This document shows positions 1 through 8,676 of a DNA stretch of 26,091 bases, piece after piece. A program made the position numbers and the translations under genes. This DNA is from a virus. The stretch spans positions 1 through 26,091 of IMG/VR virus record IMGVR_UViG_3300034166_001444. The stretch is one strand, 5' to 3'. The notes under the pieces are model-generated. The model was not told the DNA's origin and did no database searches. It saw only the letters and a list, made by a program, of their open reading frames with translations. Numbering within the stretch: position 1 is the stretch's first letter; every line of letters begins with the position of its first letter.

Positions 1-127
1 GACCTTTTACAGTAGATGCTAAAGGCAGACTAACATCTGTCGGTACAGCAGTAACCATTGCTCCAGCCTTTAGCTCCATCACTAACAAGCCTACAACCCT
101 TAGTGGTTACGGCATTACTGATGCACT
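1..127 (+). repeat. Direct repeat copy 1 in tail fibre gene
   Basis: Bases 1-127 are identical to 385-511. The period is 384 bp, exactly 128 codons, so the fibre reading frame is kept. The left limit may lie outside the window. The lack of even silent differences suggests recent duplication or ongoing recombination between copies. Confidence 0.95.
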
Positions 128-1298
128 GTCAAACGGTAATCAAAATCCGAATCTGGTACTCGCTGGTCCTTCCACTGGTAGTACTGCAGGTACACCAACG
201 TTCAGAGCTCTAGTTGCTACTGATATACCAAACATAGATGCTACAAAGATAACCAGTGGAACACTTAATGCACTGAGACTACCTGCTTTTACAGGAGATG
301 CTACCAGTACATCCGGTACGTCAGCTCTTACTCTTTCTAATACAGGTGTTACAGCCGGTACTTACAATTCTTCCACAGAAATCAGACCTTTTACAGTAGA
401 TGCTAAAGGCAGACTAACATCTGTCGGTACAGCAGTAACCATTGCTCCAGCCTTTAGCTCCATCACTAACAAGCCTACAACCCTTAGTGGTTACGGCATT
501 ACTGATGCACTAGCCTCCAACAGTGACCGACTAACCCCTTCTGGTGCCATCACTCAATTCGCTGGCGCGACACCCCCGGCTGGTTGGCTTAAGTGCAATG
601 GTGACACCATACCCAATGGAACTGGCACAGTTCAAGGCGTCACTGCTAATTTTGCACCGCTATATGCAGTCCTACAAAATACCTACGGGGGATTCGGCAA
701 ACTGCCCGACCTCCGTGGTGAATTCATCCGAGGCTGGGATGATGGTCGTGGCGTGGACGGTGGACGGGGACGCGGCACGTCACAAAGCGGACAGCTGGAG
801 CAGCATGCTCACAGCATGAATCACGGGCACACGATTACAGACAGCGGCCACGTTCATGGAGTCAGCGACTCTGGCCACAGTCATGGAGTCAACGACCCCA
901 CTCACGCTCACGGCGTCTCCGACCCCGGCCATGGTCATAATATAGTTGTTTTCAATAATGTTGGCACATTAATAGGAAATGATACCACAACTACCATATG
1001 GCAAAGCGTAGCCTCGAACACTCCCTTAAATAACTCTGGCATCACAAGCTATGTACAGGGGACAAATGCATCGCAACGATTTTTGGGAATTGGAGGAAGA
1101 ACTACTGGCATTAGTACCATCGCAGCTGCTACTAGCATTACCATTGTTAATAGCGGCACCGGTATTTCCGTCGCTAACAACGGCACCGGTATCTCAGTCA
1201 ACGGTATGACCGGCAATACAGGCACAGCAGGGGCAGCGGTAGGCGCAGACGCCAACAGGCCGCGTAACATTGCGATGCTAGTCATTATCAAAATATGA
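1..1298 (+). CDS. Tail fibre protein with collar-type C-terminal tip (5' partial)
   Basis: The frame is open from base 3 with no stop until 1298, so the gene enters from the left edge and its start is not visible. About 431 residues are present. The N-terminal part is a low-complexity Gly/Thr/Ser fibre shaft that holds two identical 42-residue blocks. A collar-like segment follows (around bases 545-770), with GAITQFAG..PPAGWLKCNG and LPDLRGEFIRGWDDGRG, as in phage tail collar domains. Next is a His-rich stretch (about 805-940) with six His-x-His pairs: HAH, HGH, HVH, HSH, HAH and HGH. The C-terminus NRPRNIAMLVIIKI is typical of collar-domain fibres. The family builds trimeric fibres that contact the host surface. 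An internal GTG at 753 lies within this frame and is not a separate gene. Confidence 0.88.
   Translation, partial: PFTVDAKGRLTSVGTAVTIAPAFSSITNKPTTLSGYGITDALSNGNQNPNLVLAGPSTGSTAGTPTFRALVATDIPNIDATKITSGTLNALRLPAFTGDATSTSGTSALTLSNTGVTAGTYNSSTEIRPFTVDAKGRLTSVGTAVTIAPAFSSITNKPTTLSGYGITDALASNSDRLTPSGAITQFAGATPPAGWLKCNGDTIPNGTGTVQGVTANFAPLYAVLQNTYGGFGKLPDLRGEFIRGWDDGRGVDGGRGRGTSQSGQLEQHAHSMNHGHTITDSGHVHGVSDSGHSHGVNDPTHAHGVSDPGHGHNIVVFNNVGTLIGNDTTTTIWQSVASNTPLNNSGITSYVQGTNASQRFLGIGGRTTGISTIAAATSITIVNSGTGISVANNGTGISVNGMTGNTGTAGAAVGADANRPRNIAMLVIIKI
385..511 (+). repeat. Direct repeat copy 2 in tail fibre gene
   Basis: This is the second copy of the 127-bp block at 1-127 and it lies just upstream of the collar-type tip. 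After base 511 the copies diverge: the first continues into more shaft, while this one leads into the collar domain. In-frame copies can change shaft length by unequal recombination. Confidence 0.95.
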
Positions 1299-1353
1299 TG
1301 AATAACCAATTCATGTCTAGCGCACATGTCCCCCGAGACCGGAACCAGTAACC

Positions 1354-2580
1354 ATGACTGTCCCTTTCCCGCCTTTGCGACCCTCCAACCGCTCTTTCAC
1401 CAAGGGGCAATATCCGGTTAGGCGTCAACTATCCCCAGCAGGTACAGGCATTTCTCGGCGCTTTGGCACTAGGCCTATAGATACAGTAATGTCCTTGGAA
1501 TTCGCCAACATAACCGATGCGGATGCTGCTGCTATTGCTAGAGCTTACGATGATGCTGCAGGTTCTTACCACACGCTTTTACTCCCCCTCGAACTGTGGG
1601 CAGACTTAAGCGAGTCACTCCGTAATCAATTGAGCCCTGGAGATAGTCCATTAGTGACTACCCCTACTTCTCTTACGACTAACGGAAACCTAGACACATG
1701 GTTCGGATCAACTCTCGGCCCCCTTTCTGTATCGGGAAGTTTTGGACCTGAATCATTATCATTGGCTTATAAATGGTTTGCCGCTACTTATATTGAACCG
1801 TCTAACTCACCTACCGGAACCTTTACGATTGAGAAAAAAATCTCCGGACCAACAGAACTCTCCAGTTTTACTGCCAATAACTATTTAAGATTTAATACCA
1901 GTCATACTATAGGTACTATTTCACTTAATAATCTAACAACTGCTGCTTACTCTTTCATTATTCAGGAAATTGAAAATGCAAATACTGTACTTGGTTCCAC
2001 GGTTACCTTATCCTTTAAGGCTAGAGCAAGTCAGAATAATACTAAAATTGTTTCTGAAAGCCAGATTTATTCCAGCAATAATTCCTTCTGGACTCCCACA
2101 ATCTGTAAAACATTTAACTTATCTACATCTTGGCAGACATACACGCACATATACACTATGCCAACCTACGCTCAAGTAATAGGCGCCGCTTACAACCCCA
2201 CTGCTGTTAATCCGACTTTAGCCAATCCTACTTATACACCTATTGGCGTAGGGGCTCTACCTCCTCGTTCTAGTTGGATGTTTCAAGTAGATATTAAAAC
2301 TATGTGGTCTCTAGGTGAGTGGAGAAGAGCAGGCAACGCTTATCTAGGCCCACGTCCAGCGGGATTTGAAAACACACAACAGACTGAATCCGAAATGAAC
2401 GCAATGAATAATAGCTACATCAGTAATGGATATTACGACATTGCTGACATTCAGCTCATGCCTTCTAGTGCCTATTCCTCACCTCTTTGGCGCTTCAGTC
2501 AATCACCTGTGTTTTCTAAAGGATCCAGACCGGGTTATAAAACAGTCACGGTTGAACTCATCGGAGATCCGGCATACTGA
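1354..2580 (+). CDS. Tail protein with a large inserted domain (paralogue of the next gene)
   Basis: This 408-residue protein is made of two parts. Residues 1-93 and 379-408 match the whole of the 128-residue protein encoded just downstream: similar FPxLxPxNR start, LE[FY][AS]NITDA core, and WRF.Q.P...PGYK.V...L end. Between them lies an insertion of about 285 residues. Its part with SFIIQEIENA, VTLSFKARAS, SWQTYTHIYTMP and YYDIADIQL has the pattern of beta-sandwich, carbohydrate-binding-like domains seen in phage receptor-binding proteins. A minor tail or baseplate protein carrying a host-binding domain is the likely role; the family of the core is not named with confidence. The ATG at 1354 is supported by alignment with the paralogue. 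Confidence 0.75.
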   Translation: MTVPFPPLRPSNRSFTKGQYPVRRQLSPAGTGISRRFGTRPIDTVMSLEFANITDADAAAIARAYDDAAGSYHTLLLPLELWADLSESLRNQLSPGDSPLVTTPTSLTTNGNLDTWFGSTLGPLSVSGSFGPESLSLAYKWFAATYIEPSNSPTGTFTIEKKISGPTELSSFTANNYLRFNTSHTIGTISLNNLTTAAYSFIIQEIENANTVLGSTVTLSFKARASQNNTKIVSESQIYSSNNSFWTPTICKTFNLSTSWQTYTHIYTMPTYAQVIGAAYNPTAVNPTLANPTYTPIGVGALPPRSSWMFQVDIKTMWSLGEWRRAGNAYLGPRPAGFENTQQTESEMNAMNNSYISNGYYDIADIQLMPSSAYSSPLWRFSQSPVFSKGSRPGYKTVTVELIGDPAY

Positions 2581-2581
2581 A

Positions 2582-2968
2582 ATGGCAGTTACGTTCCCTT
2601 CTTTAAAACCGACAAACCGTACCGTCTCACAGGGTACTTATGCAGTCAAGATGTTCAAATTCATCACGGGACTACCGGCAGCACGGAGGTACGGCACTTC
2701 ACCGCATAGCGCCACCCTAGATCTTGAATACTCCAACATCACAGATGCCAATGCAAGTCTCCTTACAGCTGCATTTGACCAAGCCTACGGTACATTCGAC
2801 TCCCTCACGCTGCCTAACGCCCTCTGGGACGACATCGAAGAGCCTCTGCGCAGTCAATTAAAAGGCACATTCATATGGCGCTTTGCCCAGGCACCAACAG
2901 TGAATCAAAGTGCCGTACCCGGCTACAAATCCGTCAGCATCCAGCTGGAAGGTCAGCGTGACGGGTAG
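2582..2968 (+). CDS. Small tail protein (short paralogue)
   Basis: This 128-residue protein starts one base after the stop of the previous gene. It has the same N- and C-terminal sequence pattern as that gene (NITDAN, ALWDDIEEPLRSQL, WRFAQAP, PGYKSVSIQLEG) but no inserted domain. It is therefore the compact form of the family. Position among tail genes suggests a minor tail or distal-tail component. An in-frame ATG at 2426 would extend it into the previous gene, but 2582 matches the paralogue's start. Confidence 0.75.
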   Translation: MAVTFPSLKPTNRTVSQGTYAVKMFKFITGLPAARRYGTSPHSATLDLEYSNITDANASLLTAAFDQAYGTFDSLTLPNALWDDIEEPLRSQLKGTFIWRFAQAPTVNQSAVPGYKSVSIQLEGQRDG

Positions 2969-3024
2969 CTCTCCAATCCCCCCGAGCCCGTTAAACTTTA
3001 TATAACGCATAGCGCCCGCGAACC

Positions 3025-3414
3025 ATGGCGGTTCAGACAACTAAAAATGCAGCTTTATTCTGTGATGGCAATCAGGTAGGAAAAGTAGTATCCGCCTCTT
3101 TAGACATCTCCTTGGAGGCGATGGAGACGACCACAGTTGAGAAATACTTCCGTACTTTTGTCCCTGGTATTAATAGCGCTACAGGCTCTGTCTCTGTACT
3201 TTACGACCCCGATGACACGCAAGCCGTCGCTCTTCTCAATACGATAATCAGTGGGGCTTTGGTTACCTTAGTATTTGTCATCAATACTGTACTTAGCAAA
3301 TCAATAACAGTTACAGCATTTGTGACCCAAGCAAGTATCCCATTCGCAGTTAGAGAAGCTGTAGTCATCTCCCTGTCTCTGCAAATAACAGGCACTATCA
3401 CACCTGTTCTCTAA
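3025..3414 (+). CDS. Tail tube-like protein 1
   Basis: The product is a 129-residue beta-rich protein. Features include NAALFCDGNQVGKV, a TTTVEKYFRTFVPGI segment, and SATGSVSVLYDPDD followed by alternating hydrophobic strands. This pattern fits phage major tail tube proteins, which polymerise into the tail channel. No tail-sheath gene is visible, which favours a siphovirus-type tail, although the window does not include every tail gene. Its stop overlaps the next start by one base (TAATG at 3412-3416), so the two are probably translationally coupled. Family assignment is by pattern only. Confidence 0.6.
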   Translation: MAVQTTKNAALFCDGNQVGKVVSASLDISLEAMETTTVEKYFRTFVPGINSATGSVSVLYDPDDTQAVALLNTIISGALVTLVFVINTVLSKSITVTAFVTQASIPFAVREAVVISLSLQITGTITPVL

Positions 3415-3920
3415 TGGCTGTCATCGGACGTCACGGAATCTTACGGTTAAGCCCCCAGGCTGTACCGCCTAGTACTACTACACCTTACACGGGTTTTCGC
3501 ACACAGATCAATCTTGTGGATTGGTCTCTTAACTTATCTCATAATGAAATTGATACTACAGCTATTGGTGAAGCATTTGGTGATGCTGTTAAATCCGGTG
3601 TTGTCAGCGGTGGCGGCTCTCTTAATTTCCTTGTTGAGCGTTCTCAAGCTAGTACCACAGAAGAAGACAGTACCCTTTTACTCGAACTGCTATTCCTAGC
3701 AAATCCAGGCGCCAATGCACTTGCTGAATTTTGGATGATACGAAATCGACCTACACTTAGCTGTAGCGTACTAGCCCCAGGTAGTTTGTACTATACCGCA
3801 GACATTCAGATTACGTCAACAGTAATAAATACCGCCGCTGACAACCTAATCAGTGGATCTGCAGAGTTCATTACTATCGGCGAGATCAATCTTGTCGCAA
3901 CCGGGGCTGCAACTCCCTGA
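3414..3920 (+). CDS. Tail tube-like protein 2
   Basis: The product has 168 residues and is coupled to the preceding gene through TAATG. It has a layout like that of the neighbour: VDWSLNLSHNEIDTTAIGE, a GGGSLNFLVER strand pair, YTADIQITSTV and a final GSAEFITIGEINLVATGA. A segment of the type 'small oligomer of beta strands with added loop' is typical of tail tube and tail-tube-associated proteins. The two genes may be diverged tandem duplicates, one perhaps forming the tube tip or an outer layer. No sheath or tape measure lies in the window. Confidence 0.55.
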   Translation: MAVIGRHGILRLSPQAVPPSTTTPYTGFRTQINLVDWSLNLSHNEIDTTAIGEAFGDAVKSGVVSGGGSLNFLVERSQASTTEEDSTLLLELLFLANPGANALAEFWMIRNRPTLSCSVLAPGSLYYTADIQITSTVINTAADNLISGSAEFITIGEINLVATGAATP

Positions 3921-3959
3921 TCCCCCTTTTGCCTTAAAATTCTATGAGATTCCCGACAC

Positions 3960-4238
3960 ATGGCTGAGCCCCAATTCGACGAGCAACACCCCCCGACGCA
4001 TTGGCACTTGCTTGTCGAGCTACGTGTAATGCAGGAAAAGCTAAGCAGTGTAAGTGGCGTAATAAACTCTGCTTTAGAGACTCACAGCAATCTGAAAAAG
4101 GAAGTTGATCTCTTGAAAATCCGTGTTGCCCAGGGCGTTATTTTAGCAGTGACTGTAGCTATTGTCCTGCCTGTAGTAATTAATATGATGAACCCTCGTA
4201 TTCACTTTGAATCACACTCAATAATAAAACCCAAATGA
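3960..4238 (+). CDS. Small coiled-coil membrane protein
   Basis: This 92-residue protein has a soluble N-terminus, a predicted helical coiled-coil (about residues 15-60, with VMQEKLSSVSGVINSALETH) and one strong transmembrane segment (about 58-76, VILAVTVAIVLPVVINMM). A short basic tail follows. The next gene starts within its stop codon (ATGA, 4235-4238). Two coupled small membrane proteins inside a tail block could be holin-like or could anchor an injection apparatus, but no family was recognised. Confidence 0.6.
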   Translation: MAEPQFDEQHPPTHWHLLVELRVMQEKLSSVSGVINSALETHSNLKKEVDLLKIRVAQGVILAVTVAIVLPVVINMMNPRIHFESHSIIKPK

Positions 4239-4450
4239 ACAGAGTACTTGGTATAGCAGCTCTATTTGTAGTTTCCCTTAGGCTCGTCCTCGGGGGTCTG
4301 TATGTCGCTGATTGCAGGCAGGTCGGCGGTCCTCCCAAAGACTGTTGGGCTGAAGGCTACGAAATGTCCGGTTTCGAATCCCTTGGTCTCGCTGCAGGCG
4401 GCTTCTTAGCTGGATTCTGGACTCATAATCCTGCCCTAGATCGAAATTAG
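4235..4450 (+). CDS. Small membrane protein, possibly holin-like
   Basis: This 71-residue protein has a hydrophobic N-terminal helix (IAALFVVSLRLVLGGLYV) that could be a signal anchor. Two Cys follow in a polar loop (DCRQ...KDCW), then a second hydrophobic stretch (ESLGLAAGGFLAGFW). It is translationally coupled to the preceding coiled-coil membrane protein. A two-helix topology resembles class II holins, but size and topology alone do not prove this. No family was recognised. Confidence 0.55.
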   Translation: MNRVLGIAALFVVSLRLVLGGLYVADCRQVGGPPKDCWAEGYEMSGFESLGLAAGGFLAGFWTHNPALDRN

Positions 4451-4492
4451 GCTGGCGCTCCCTCTGCAATCCATCCAGCGCTAATCTGCTGC

Positions 4493-4846
4493 ATGAGCAT
4501 TCAGCCTGCGAATTACGATCTGCTGGTTCCTCAGAGAGCGTCCCTTGAGGAAACATTCCGCTTCCCTTATGACGGCACGGGATCTCAGATCTTCGCTTCA
4601 ATCTACGATAACGAAAGACGCCGCCGTAAGTATCTCGATTTAGATGTCTTCTGGGTTAATAGACTGCAAGTAATTAATACATCAACTGTACGATCTACAG
4701 TCACAATAAGCGCGTCTTGGGAAGATACGAGGGAGATTACTAAAGAAGGTTACTGGGACCTTTTGTGGGTATGGCCTGACGGCTCAAGAAACTACTTAGT
4801 CGAAGGTCGAGCTGTTCTCAACCTTAATGTTTCTGAAGCCTCATGA
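4493..4846 (+). CDS. Small beta-sandwich structural protein
   Basis: The product has 117 residues. It opens YDLLVPQRASLEETFRFPY and ends with GYWDLLWVWPDGSRNYLVEG plus a final strand. This 'driven start, aromatic strand, YxDL...G..xxLxxG' layout is common to small Ig-like baseplate or fibre-attachment proteins of phages (similar in style to BppU-like N-terminal domains). It is the first of three tightly coupled genes (ATGA overlap at 4843-4846) leading into the long tail fibre, so a role in fibre attachment is inferred. Confidence 0.5.
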   Translation: MSIQPANYDLLVPQRASLEETFRFPYDGTGSQIFASIYDNERRRRKYLDLDVFWVNRLQVINTSTVRSTVTISASWEDTREITKEGYWDLLWVWPDGSRNYLVEGRAVLNLNVSEAS

Positions 4847-5022
4847 CCGCTTTAACCATTGAAGTAATACAGGATGGGCCCGTCAAAATCGTAGAAGTTC
4901 TACACCCCGGGCCTCGGGGACTGAACGCCCTAGATATTAATCTTCTTCAAATTGATGGCGGAGCGGCCTCGACAATTTACGGGGTAACTAACTACCACGT
5001 TGTTGACGGAGGCGGAGCATAA
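4843..5022 (+). CDS. Very small tail-associated protein (59 aa)
   Basis: An ATG at 4843 overlaps the previous stop (ATGA), and the stop at 5020-5022 overlaps the next ATG (TAATG). The product has 59 residues: [20 protein letters not shown] at the start and an end containing [11 protein letters not shown] and VVDGGGA. The paired 'DGG.A' strands are a common motif in phage appendage proteins. The double coupling to both neighbours is the main support that this short frame is a gene. Confidence 0.65.
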   Translation: MTALTIEVIQDGPVKIVEVLHPGPRGLNALDINLLQIDGGAASTIYGVTNYHVVDGGGA

Positions 5023-7199
5023 TGGCCACCCGTATTCAAAAACGTAGAGATACTGCCGCGAACTGGACTGCAGTAAACCCAGTCTTAGCCCAAGGAGAAG
5101 AAGGAATTGAGCTGGATACCAACAAAGAGAAAATTGGCAATGGCACTACCGCTTGGAACAGTCTCCCTTACAAAACACTTGGACTCACCCCGAGTGCGAT
5201 AGGCGCTGCCACTGCAGCTCAAGGAGCAAAAGCAGATTCTGCTGTACAACCTGCAGGCTTGACCAAGGCTGCTGTAGGCCTTGGGAACGTTGATAACACC
5301 AGTGATGCTAACAAGCCTGTCAGCACAGCACAGGCTGCTGCTTTGATAGCCCATGAAGCTGCAGCAAATCCACATCCCGGCTACCTGACACCGGCCGAGG
5401 CGAACGCGGCTTATGCAACGGTGGCGCAAGGGGCACTAGCGGTAACAGCAATTCAACCGGGCAATCCAGCGCTGAGTGATCCCAGGACGCCCACAGCACA
5501 CAAGAGCAGCCATGCTGTTGGCGGATCTGATGCGCTGAGCCCTGCAGATATTGGCGCGGTTGGCACCAGTGACAGCAGAATGAGCGACTCCAGGGAATGG
5601 AGCGCTCCAACAGTCACGGAAGCAGAGGCCACCCAGGGCACGTCTACGGAAAGGCGCGCCTGGACTTCAGTTCGAGTCTTCCAATCCATCGCAAGCTGGT
5701 GGAACGGCTCAGCGGCAAAGACCAAGCTGGACGGAATTCAGGAGGGGGCCCAGGCAAATGTGGCTACCAACCTCAGTTACGACGCCGCAACCCGCAACCT
5801 GACCAGCAGCACGGGATCGCCTGCCGTGCTGCCGTTGTTTGGGAGTGGTACCGCTGGATTGGTGCCAGCCAGTGGAGGCGGAACCACCAAATACCTGCGG
5901 GAAGATGGCGCATTTGCGGAGCCCCCTGGCGCTGGTGGATTCCCCGGCGGCTCCAATACCCAGATCCAATTCAACGATGGCGGCACTTTCGGTGGGGACA
6001 TAGATCTCACCTACAACAAGACCACCAACCTGCTGACCAGCAAGGGCGACATCCTTCTGGATGATGGTGGGTCTTTTACTACCACGCTTCAGACGGTTAC
6101 AGCAACGGCGAATCGGACGATTTCATTCCCTGATGCGACCGGCACGGTGGCCCTGGTTGGTGGCAGCAGCGGTCAGGTTCTAGTCAACACCAATGGTGCT
6201 GTTGCGGGGCTAAGCACTCTCACCGCTGACAGCTCGGGCAACCTCACGCTCACGGCCAGGCTGATCAATGCGTTTAACAGCCTGGCCAGCGCACCGGCCA
6301 AGCTGTTCAGCGGCACTTGGTTCACGGGTGGGACGTCAACCACCACGAAACCGCATGTGTTAATTGAACCGGCGGGGACCAGCTCAACGCACTGGAACAC
6401 GGGGGGGACGGGATGGGGGGTTAATGGTCCGCCTGGGTTTGCGGGGGATCTGGCGTGGCTTGGGGTGAATGGGACTTCCTTTTTTCGGCTTTCCTCCGGA
6501 AGTGGATTGTCTATCAATGGAACGGTTGCTGGTAATTCATTTAGAGATGGCGGCGGGACTTTTCAGCTTGACGGTAATGGATTGCGTATAAGATCAGACA
6601 GAGTATTCGGGATTGGAACTGATGCTTTTGGTACAAATGCAGACGTTTTATGGAGGCGCGACGGTGCCGGGATCTGGGCAACTTACAACGGTGTCAATCC
6701 TCAGACAGTCAGGATCTACAACACCTTCACCAACGACACCAACTTTGAGCGGGGCAAGTCAGGATGGGAGCGCAGCACATCTGATGGTGTGGTTACTGGT
6801 TCGATTGCTGGCACCACGCTGATAGTAACGGCTCTCACCAGTGGTGCTTTAGCAGTTGGTCAGATCATTACAGGAACCAATGTTCTGTCGGGCACTCGTA
6901 TCACGGCACTTGGCACTGGCACCGGAGGAACCGGAACTTATACCGTCAGCCAGTCCCAAACCGTAGCTTCCACCACAATCACAGGTGGTGCCCCTGCGTT
7001 CCGCCTCGGCACCGAAAAAGGCTCCGGCGGCGGCACTGCCCGCGATATGGAGTTTCAGACTGATGGCATCACAAGGATCACGCTGAAGGCTGATGGCGCG
7101 ATCCTGTTTTCCAACATACCAACGACGAATCCAAACGTTGCGGGCCAGCTGTGGAGCGACGCCAATGACGGCGGAACCCTGAAACTCTCTGCCGGTTGA
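5022..7199 (+). CDS. Long tail fibre protein
   Basis: The product has 725 residues. Residues 1-50 ([20 protein letters not shown] and the following [20 protein letters not shown]) match the N-terminal attachment domain found in many phage fibres, including Mtd-like ones. A fibre repeat follows around 78-107 ([18 protein letters not shown]). Further on are shaft modules of the [10 protein letters not shown]...TTNLLT type (about 310-340) and a [13 protein letters not shown]...[12 protein letters not shown] module near residue 600-650. The end ([20 protein letters not shown]) is also fibre-like. GC content rises clearly after about base 5300, suggesting mosaic assembly. It is coupled by TAATG to the 59-aa gene. 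Confidence 0.85.
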   Translation: MATRIQKRRDTAANWTAVNPVLAQGEEGIELDTNKEKIGNGTTAWNSLPYKTLGLTPSAIGAATAAQGAKADSAVQPAGLTKAAVGLGNVDNTSDANKPVSTAQAAALIAHEAAANPHPGYLTPAEANAAYATVAQGALAVTAIQPGNPALSDPRTPTAHKSSHAVGGSDALSPADIGAVGTSDSRMSDSREWSAPTVTEAEATQGTSTERRAWTSVRVFQSIASWWNGSAAKTKLDGIQEGAQANVATNLSYDAATRNLTSSTGSPAVLPLFGSGTAGLVPASGGGTTKYLREDGAFAEPPGAGGFPGGSNTQIQFNDGGTFGGDIDLTYNKTTNLLTSKGDILLDDGGSFTTTLQTVTATANRTISFPDATGTVALVGGSSGQVLVNTNGAVAGLSTLTADSSGNLTLTARLINAFNSLASAPAKLFSGTWFTGGTSTTTKPHVLIEPAGTSSTHWNTGGTGWGVNGPPGFAGDLAWLGVNGTSFFRLSSGSGLSINGTVAGNSFRDGGGTFQLDGNGLRIRSDRVFGIGTDAFGTNADVLWRRDGAGIWATYNGVNPQTVRIYNTFTNDTNFERGKSGWERSTSDGVVTGSIAGTTLIVTALTSGALAVGQIITGTNVLSGTRITALGTGTGGTGTYTVSQSQTVASTTITGGAPAFRLGTEKGSGGGTARDMEFQTDGITRITLKADGAILFSNIPTTNPNVAGQLWSDANDGGTLKLSAG

Positions 7200-7204
7200 C
7201 CGCC

Positions 7205-7609
7205 ATGAACAGCCTCACCATCACCCTCACTGATCTCCGCGCCATCGACGGCTGGATCGAAGCCGCCAACAAAGCAGGCATGACCCCTGAGGCCATGGCC
7301 CTGGAGCTGCTGCAGCATCAGGGGTTGCGGTATGCGGATCTGTTCAAGATCGGCGTACTGACCAGCGCTGCGTTCGTTCAGCGGTTTACAGCCACAGAAC
7401 ATGGCGACATTAGGGCGGCAGCCGAGCAAGTGGCTGAGGTGGCCTCCGCAATCGGGGAGCTGCTGGAGGAGCCATTTGTGGTCTTAACGGATCCTCGAAT
7501 TGCCCCCAGGCTGGCAATGTTCACAGCTGCGGGGCTGCTGGCCCAGGGCAGGGCAGCGGAGATCCAAGCGTGGGAGCATCCAACTCCGCAAGCGCCGGGG
7601 GAAGTATGA
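7205..7609 (+). CDS. Unknown protein downstream of tail fibre
   Basis: The product has 134 residues from ATG 7205; a TTG at 7196 overlapping the fibre stop is the alternative start and would add three residues. It is mostly helical (ITLTDLRAIDGWIEAANKAG, then AAAEQVAEVASAIGELLEEP). The stop is coupled to the next gene through ATGA (7606-7609). The position between a fibre and a tail-tip gene suggests a fibre-assembly or tail-associated role. No family was recognised. Confidence 0.6.
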   Translation: MNSLTITLTDLRAIDGWIEAANKAGMTPEAMALELLQHQGLRYADLFKIGVLTSAAFVQRFTATEHGDIRAAAEQVAEVASAIGELLEEPFVVLTDPRIAPRLAMFTAAGLLAQGRAAEIQAWEHPTPQAPGEV

Positions 7610-8439
7610 CCCTGATCCTGAAGAAGGGGTTGAGGTTGCGTAGGAGTGGGCCGTCCAGTTGGCTGATTACAGGTACACAAAAATTAGACCTCAACGCCGC
7701 TGCCTACATCGCCGCTGCCTACATCTCCGCTGTGGAAGCCGCAGACGGGCAGGCACTAGAGACTGGAGTGAGGGACGCCATCAATGCGTTTGTGCTGGGC
7801 TGTGAAGCTGATGGCATCTGGAACGCCATCAAGACCTGTTGCATCCTGGCTGGGGCTCGAACATTAGCTGGAGCGCTGATGCCACTGGTGGGGGCTGCGC
7901 CGACGAATGTTGGTTTTACAAGCAGCAACTACAACCGAAAGACAGGCCTGCTCAGAAATAGCACTCAGTATCTTAACAGCAACAGGGATAATAGTGCCGA
8001 TCCACAAAATAGTAGCCATCTTGCTTTGTACTCTGCAGTTCAGTGGCCTGAGCAAAATGGTTTTTATTTTGCTGGGATGGGAACAAATAACCCTGGATCA
8101 ACTTGCCTTCGGTCTATTACTGGCGTTATCAGGGGAAACATAAGACATGGAACCACGTCGCAAATAAGTTTTACTCGAAATTCTGGATTTCTTGGCATGG
8201 CAAGGTTTAACTCTGTCGAGTTCCAGATGCGCGTCGATGGTACTACATCAACACTATCAGCAGTTTCCACGACTCCGCTTTTGGGCCCCATCTCAATCTT
8301 TACAGATTCTTCAGTGGCTACATCGGGCGTTGCGAATACCCGCCTAGCCTTCTACTCCATAGGCGAATCCCTAGACCTCGCCCTACTTGATGCCCGTGTG
8401 ACGGCACTTGTGAATGCACTGGCGGTGGCGATACCATAG
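7606..8439 (+). CDS. Phage tail-associated / receptor-binding-like protein
   Basis: The product has 277 residues from ATG 7606, with a GGGGGAAG upstream as a possible ribosome site. An in-frame start at 7570 exists but would overlap the previous gene. Residues 25-75 (AYISAVEAADGQALETGVRD, FVLGCEADGIWNAIK, then PLVGAAPTNVGF) match a family of phage structural proteins that carry 'LGxKxxGIWxKIK' followed by a beta-rich, lectin-like body. The rest is beta-rich with ARFNSVEFQMRVDG and a final ALLDARVTALVNAL helix. A surface-exposed tail component is inferred. Confidence 0.6.
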   Translation: MTLILKKGLRLRRSGPSSWLITGTQKLDLNAAAYIAAAYISAVEAADGQALETGVRDAINAFVLGCEADGIWNAIKTCCILAGARTLAGALMPLVGAAPTNVGFTSSNYNRKTGLLRNSTQYLNSNRDNSADPQNSSHLALYSAVQWPEQNGFYFAGMGTNNPGSTCLRSITGVIRGNIRHGTTSQISFTRNSGFLGMARFNSVEFQMRVDGTTSTLSAVSTTPLLGPISIFTDSSVATSGVANTRLAFYSIGESLDLALLDARVTALVNALAVAIP

Positions 8440-8443
8440 AGCC

Positions 8444-8605
8444 ATGGAAAACTCGATCGCTCCTGTTAACGAATTACGGCAGCCGGTTCAGACTCTTGAG
8501 TTCAGCATCGGTCCCGCCGTCGATCTAGCAAAGCTAGACGCCGCATTCAAAGAATGGGCCAAAACGCCGTGGGACGACCCCACCGCCCCCTTCCCTGACG
8601 CATGA
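8444..8605 (+). CDS. Small unknown protein (53 aa)
   Basis: This protein begins at ATG 8444, four bases after the previous stop, and gives 53 residues (MENSIAPVNELRQPVQTLEF then a helical middle and PWDDPTAPFPDA). An upstream in-frame ATG at 8414 lies inside the previous gene and is less likely. It overlaps the start of the following truncated gene by ATGA (8602-8605). No family was recognised. Confidence 0.5.
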   Translation: MENSIAPVNELRQPVQTLEFSIGPAVDLAKLDAAFKEWAKTPWDDPTAPFPDA

Positions 8606-8676
8606 CCACCTCCCGCCGCGAGCACATCCTGCAGCCCCTACTGGCCAGCCTCAACGGCCTGGCGGGGGTGGGCTAG
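8602..8676 (+). pseudogene. 5' stump of a phage tail gene
   Basis: An ATG overlapping the previous stop opens a 24-codon frame, MTTSRREHILQPLLASLNGL then AGVG and TAG. This opening looks like the start of small tail-terminator-type or minor tail proteins (MTTxRREhIL..L...L.G..GVG), which normally continue for well over 100 residues. Here the stop at 8674-8676 overlaps the stop of the minus-strand transpeptidase gene (8673-8675). The rest of the gene is gone. The identification rests on a short stretch. Confidence 0.45.

Noticed and set aside
5320-6064. Long opposite- and alternate-frame ORFs within the tail fibre gene
   Set aside because: They overlap a convincing fibre frame and arise from its GC-rich codon usage.
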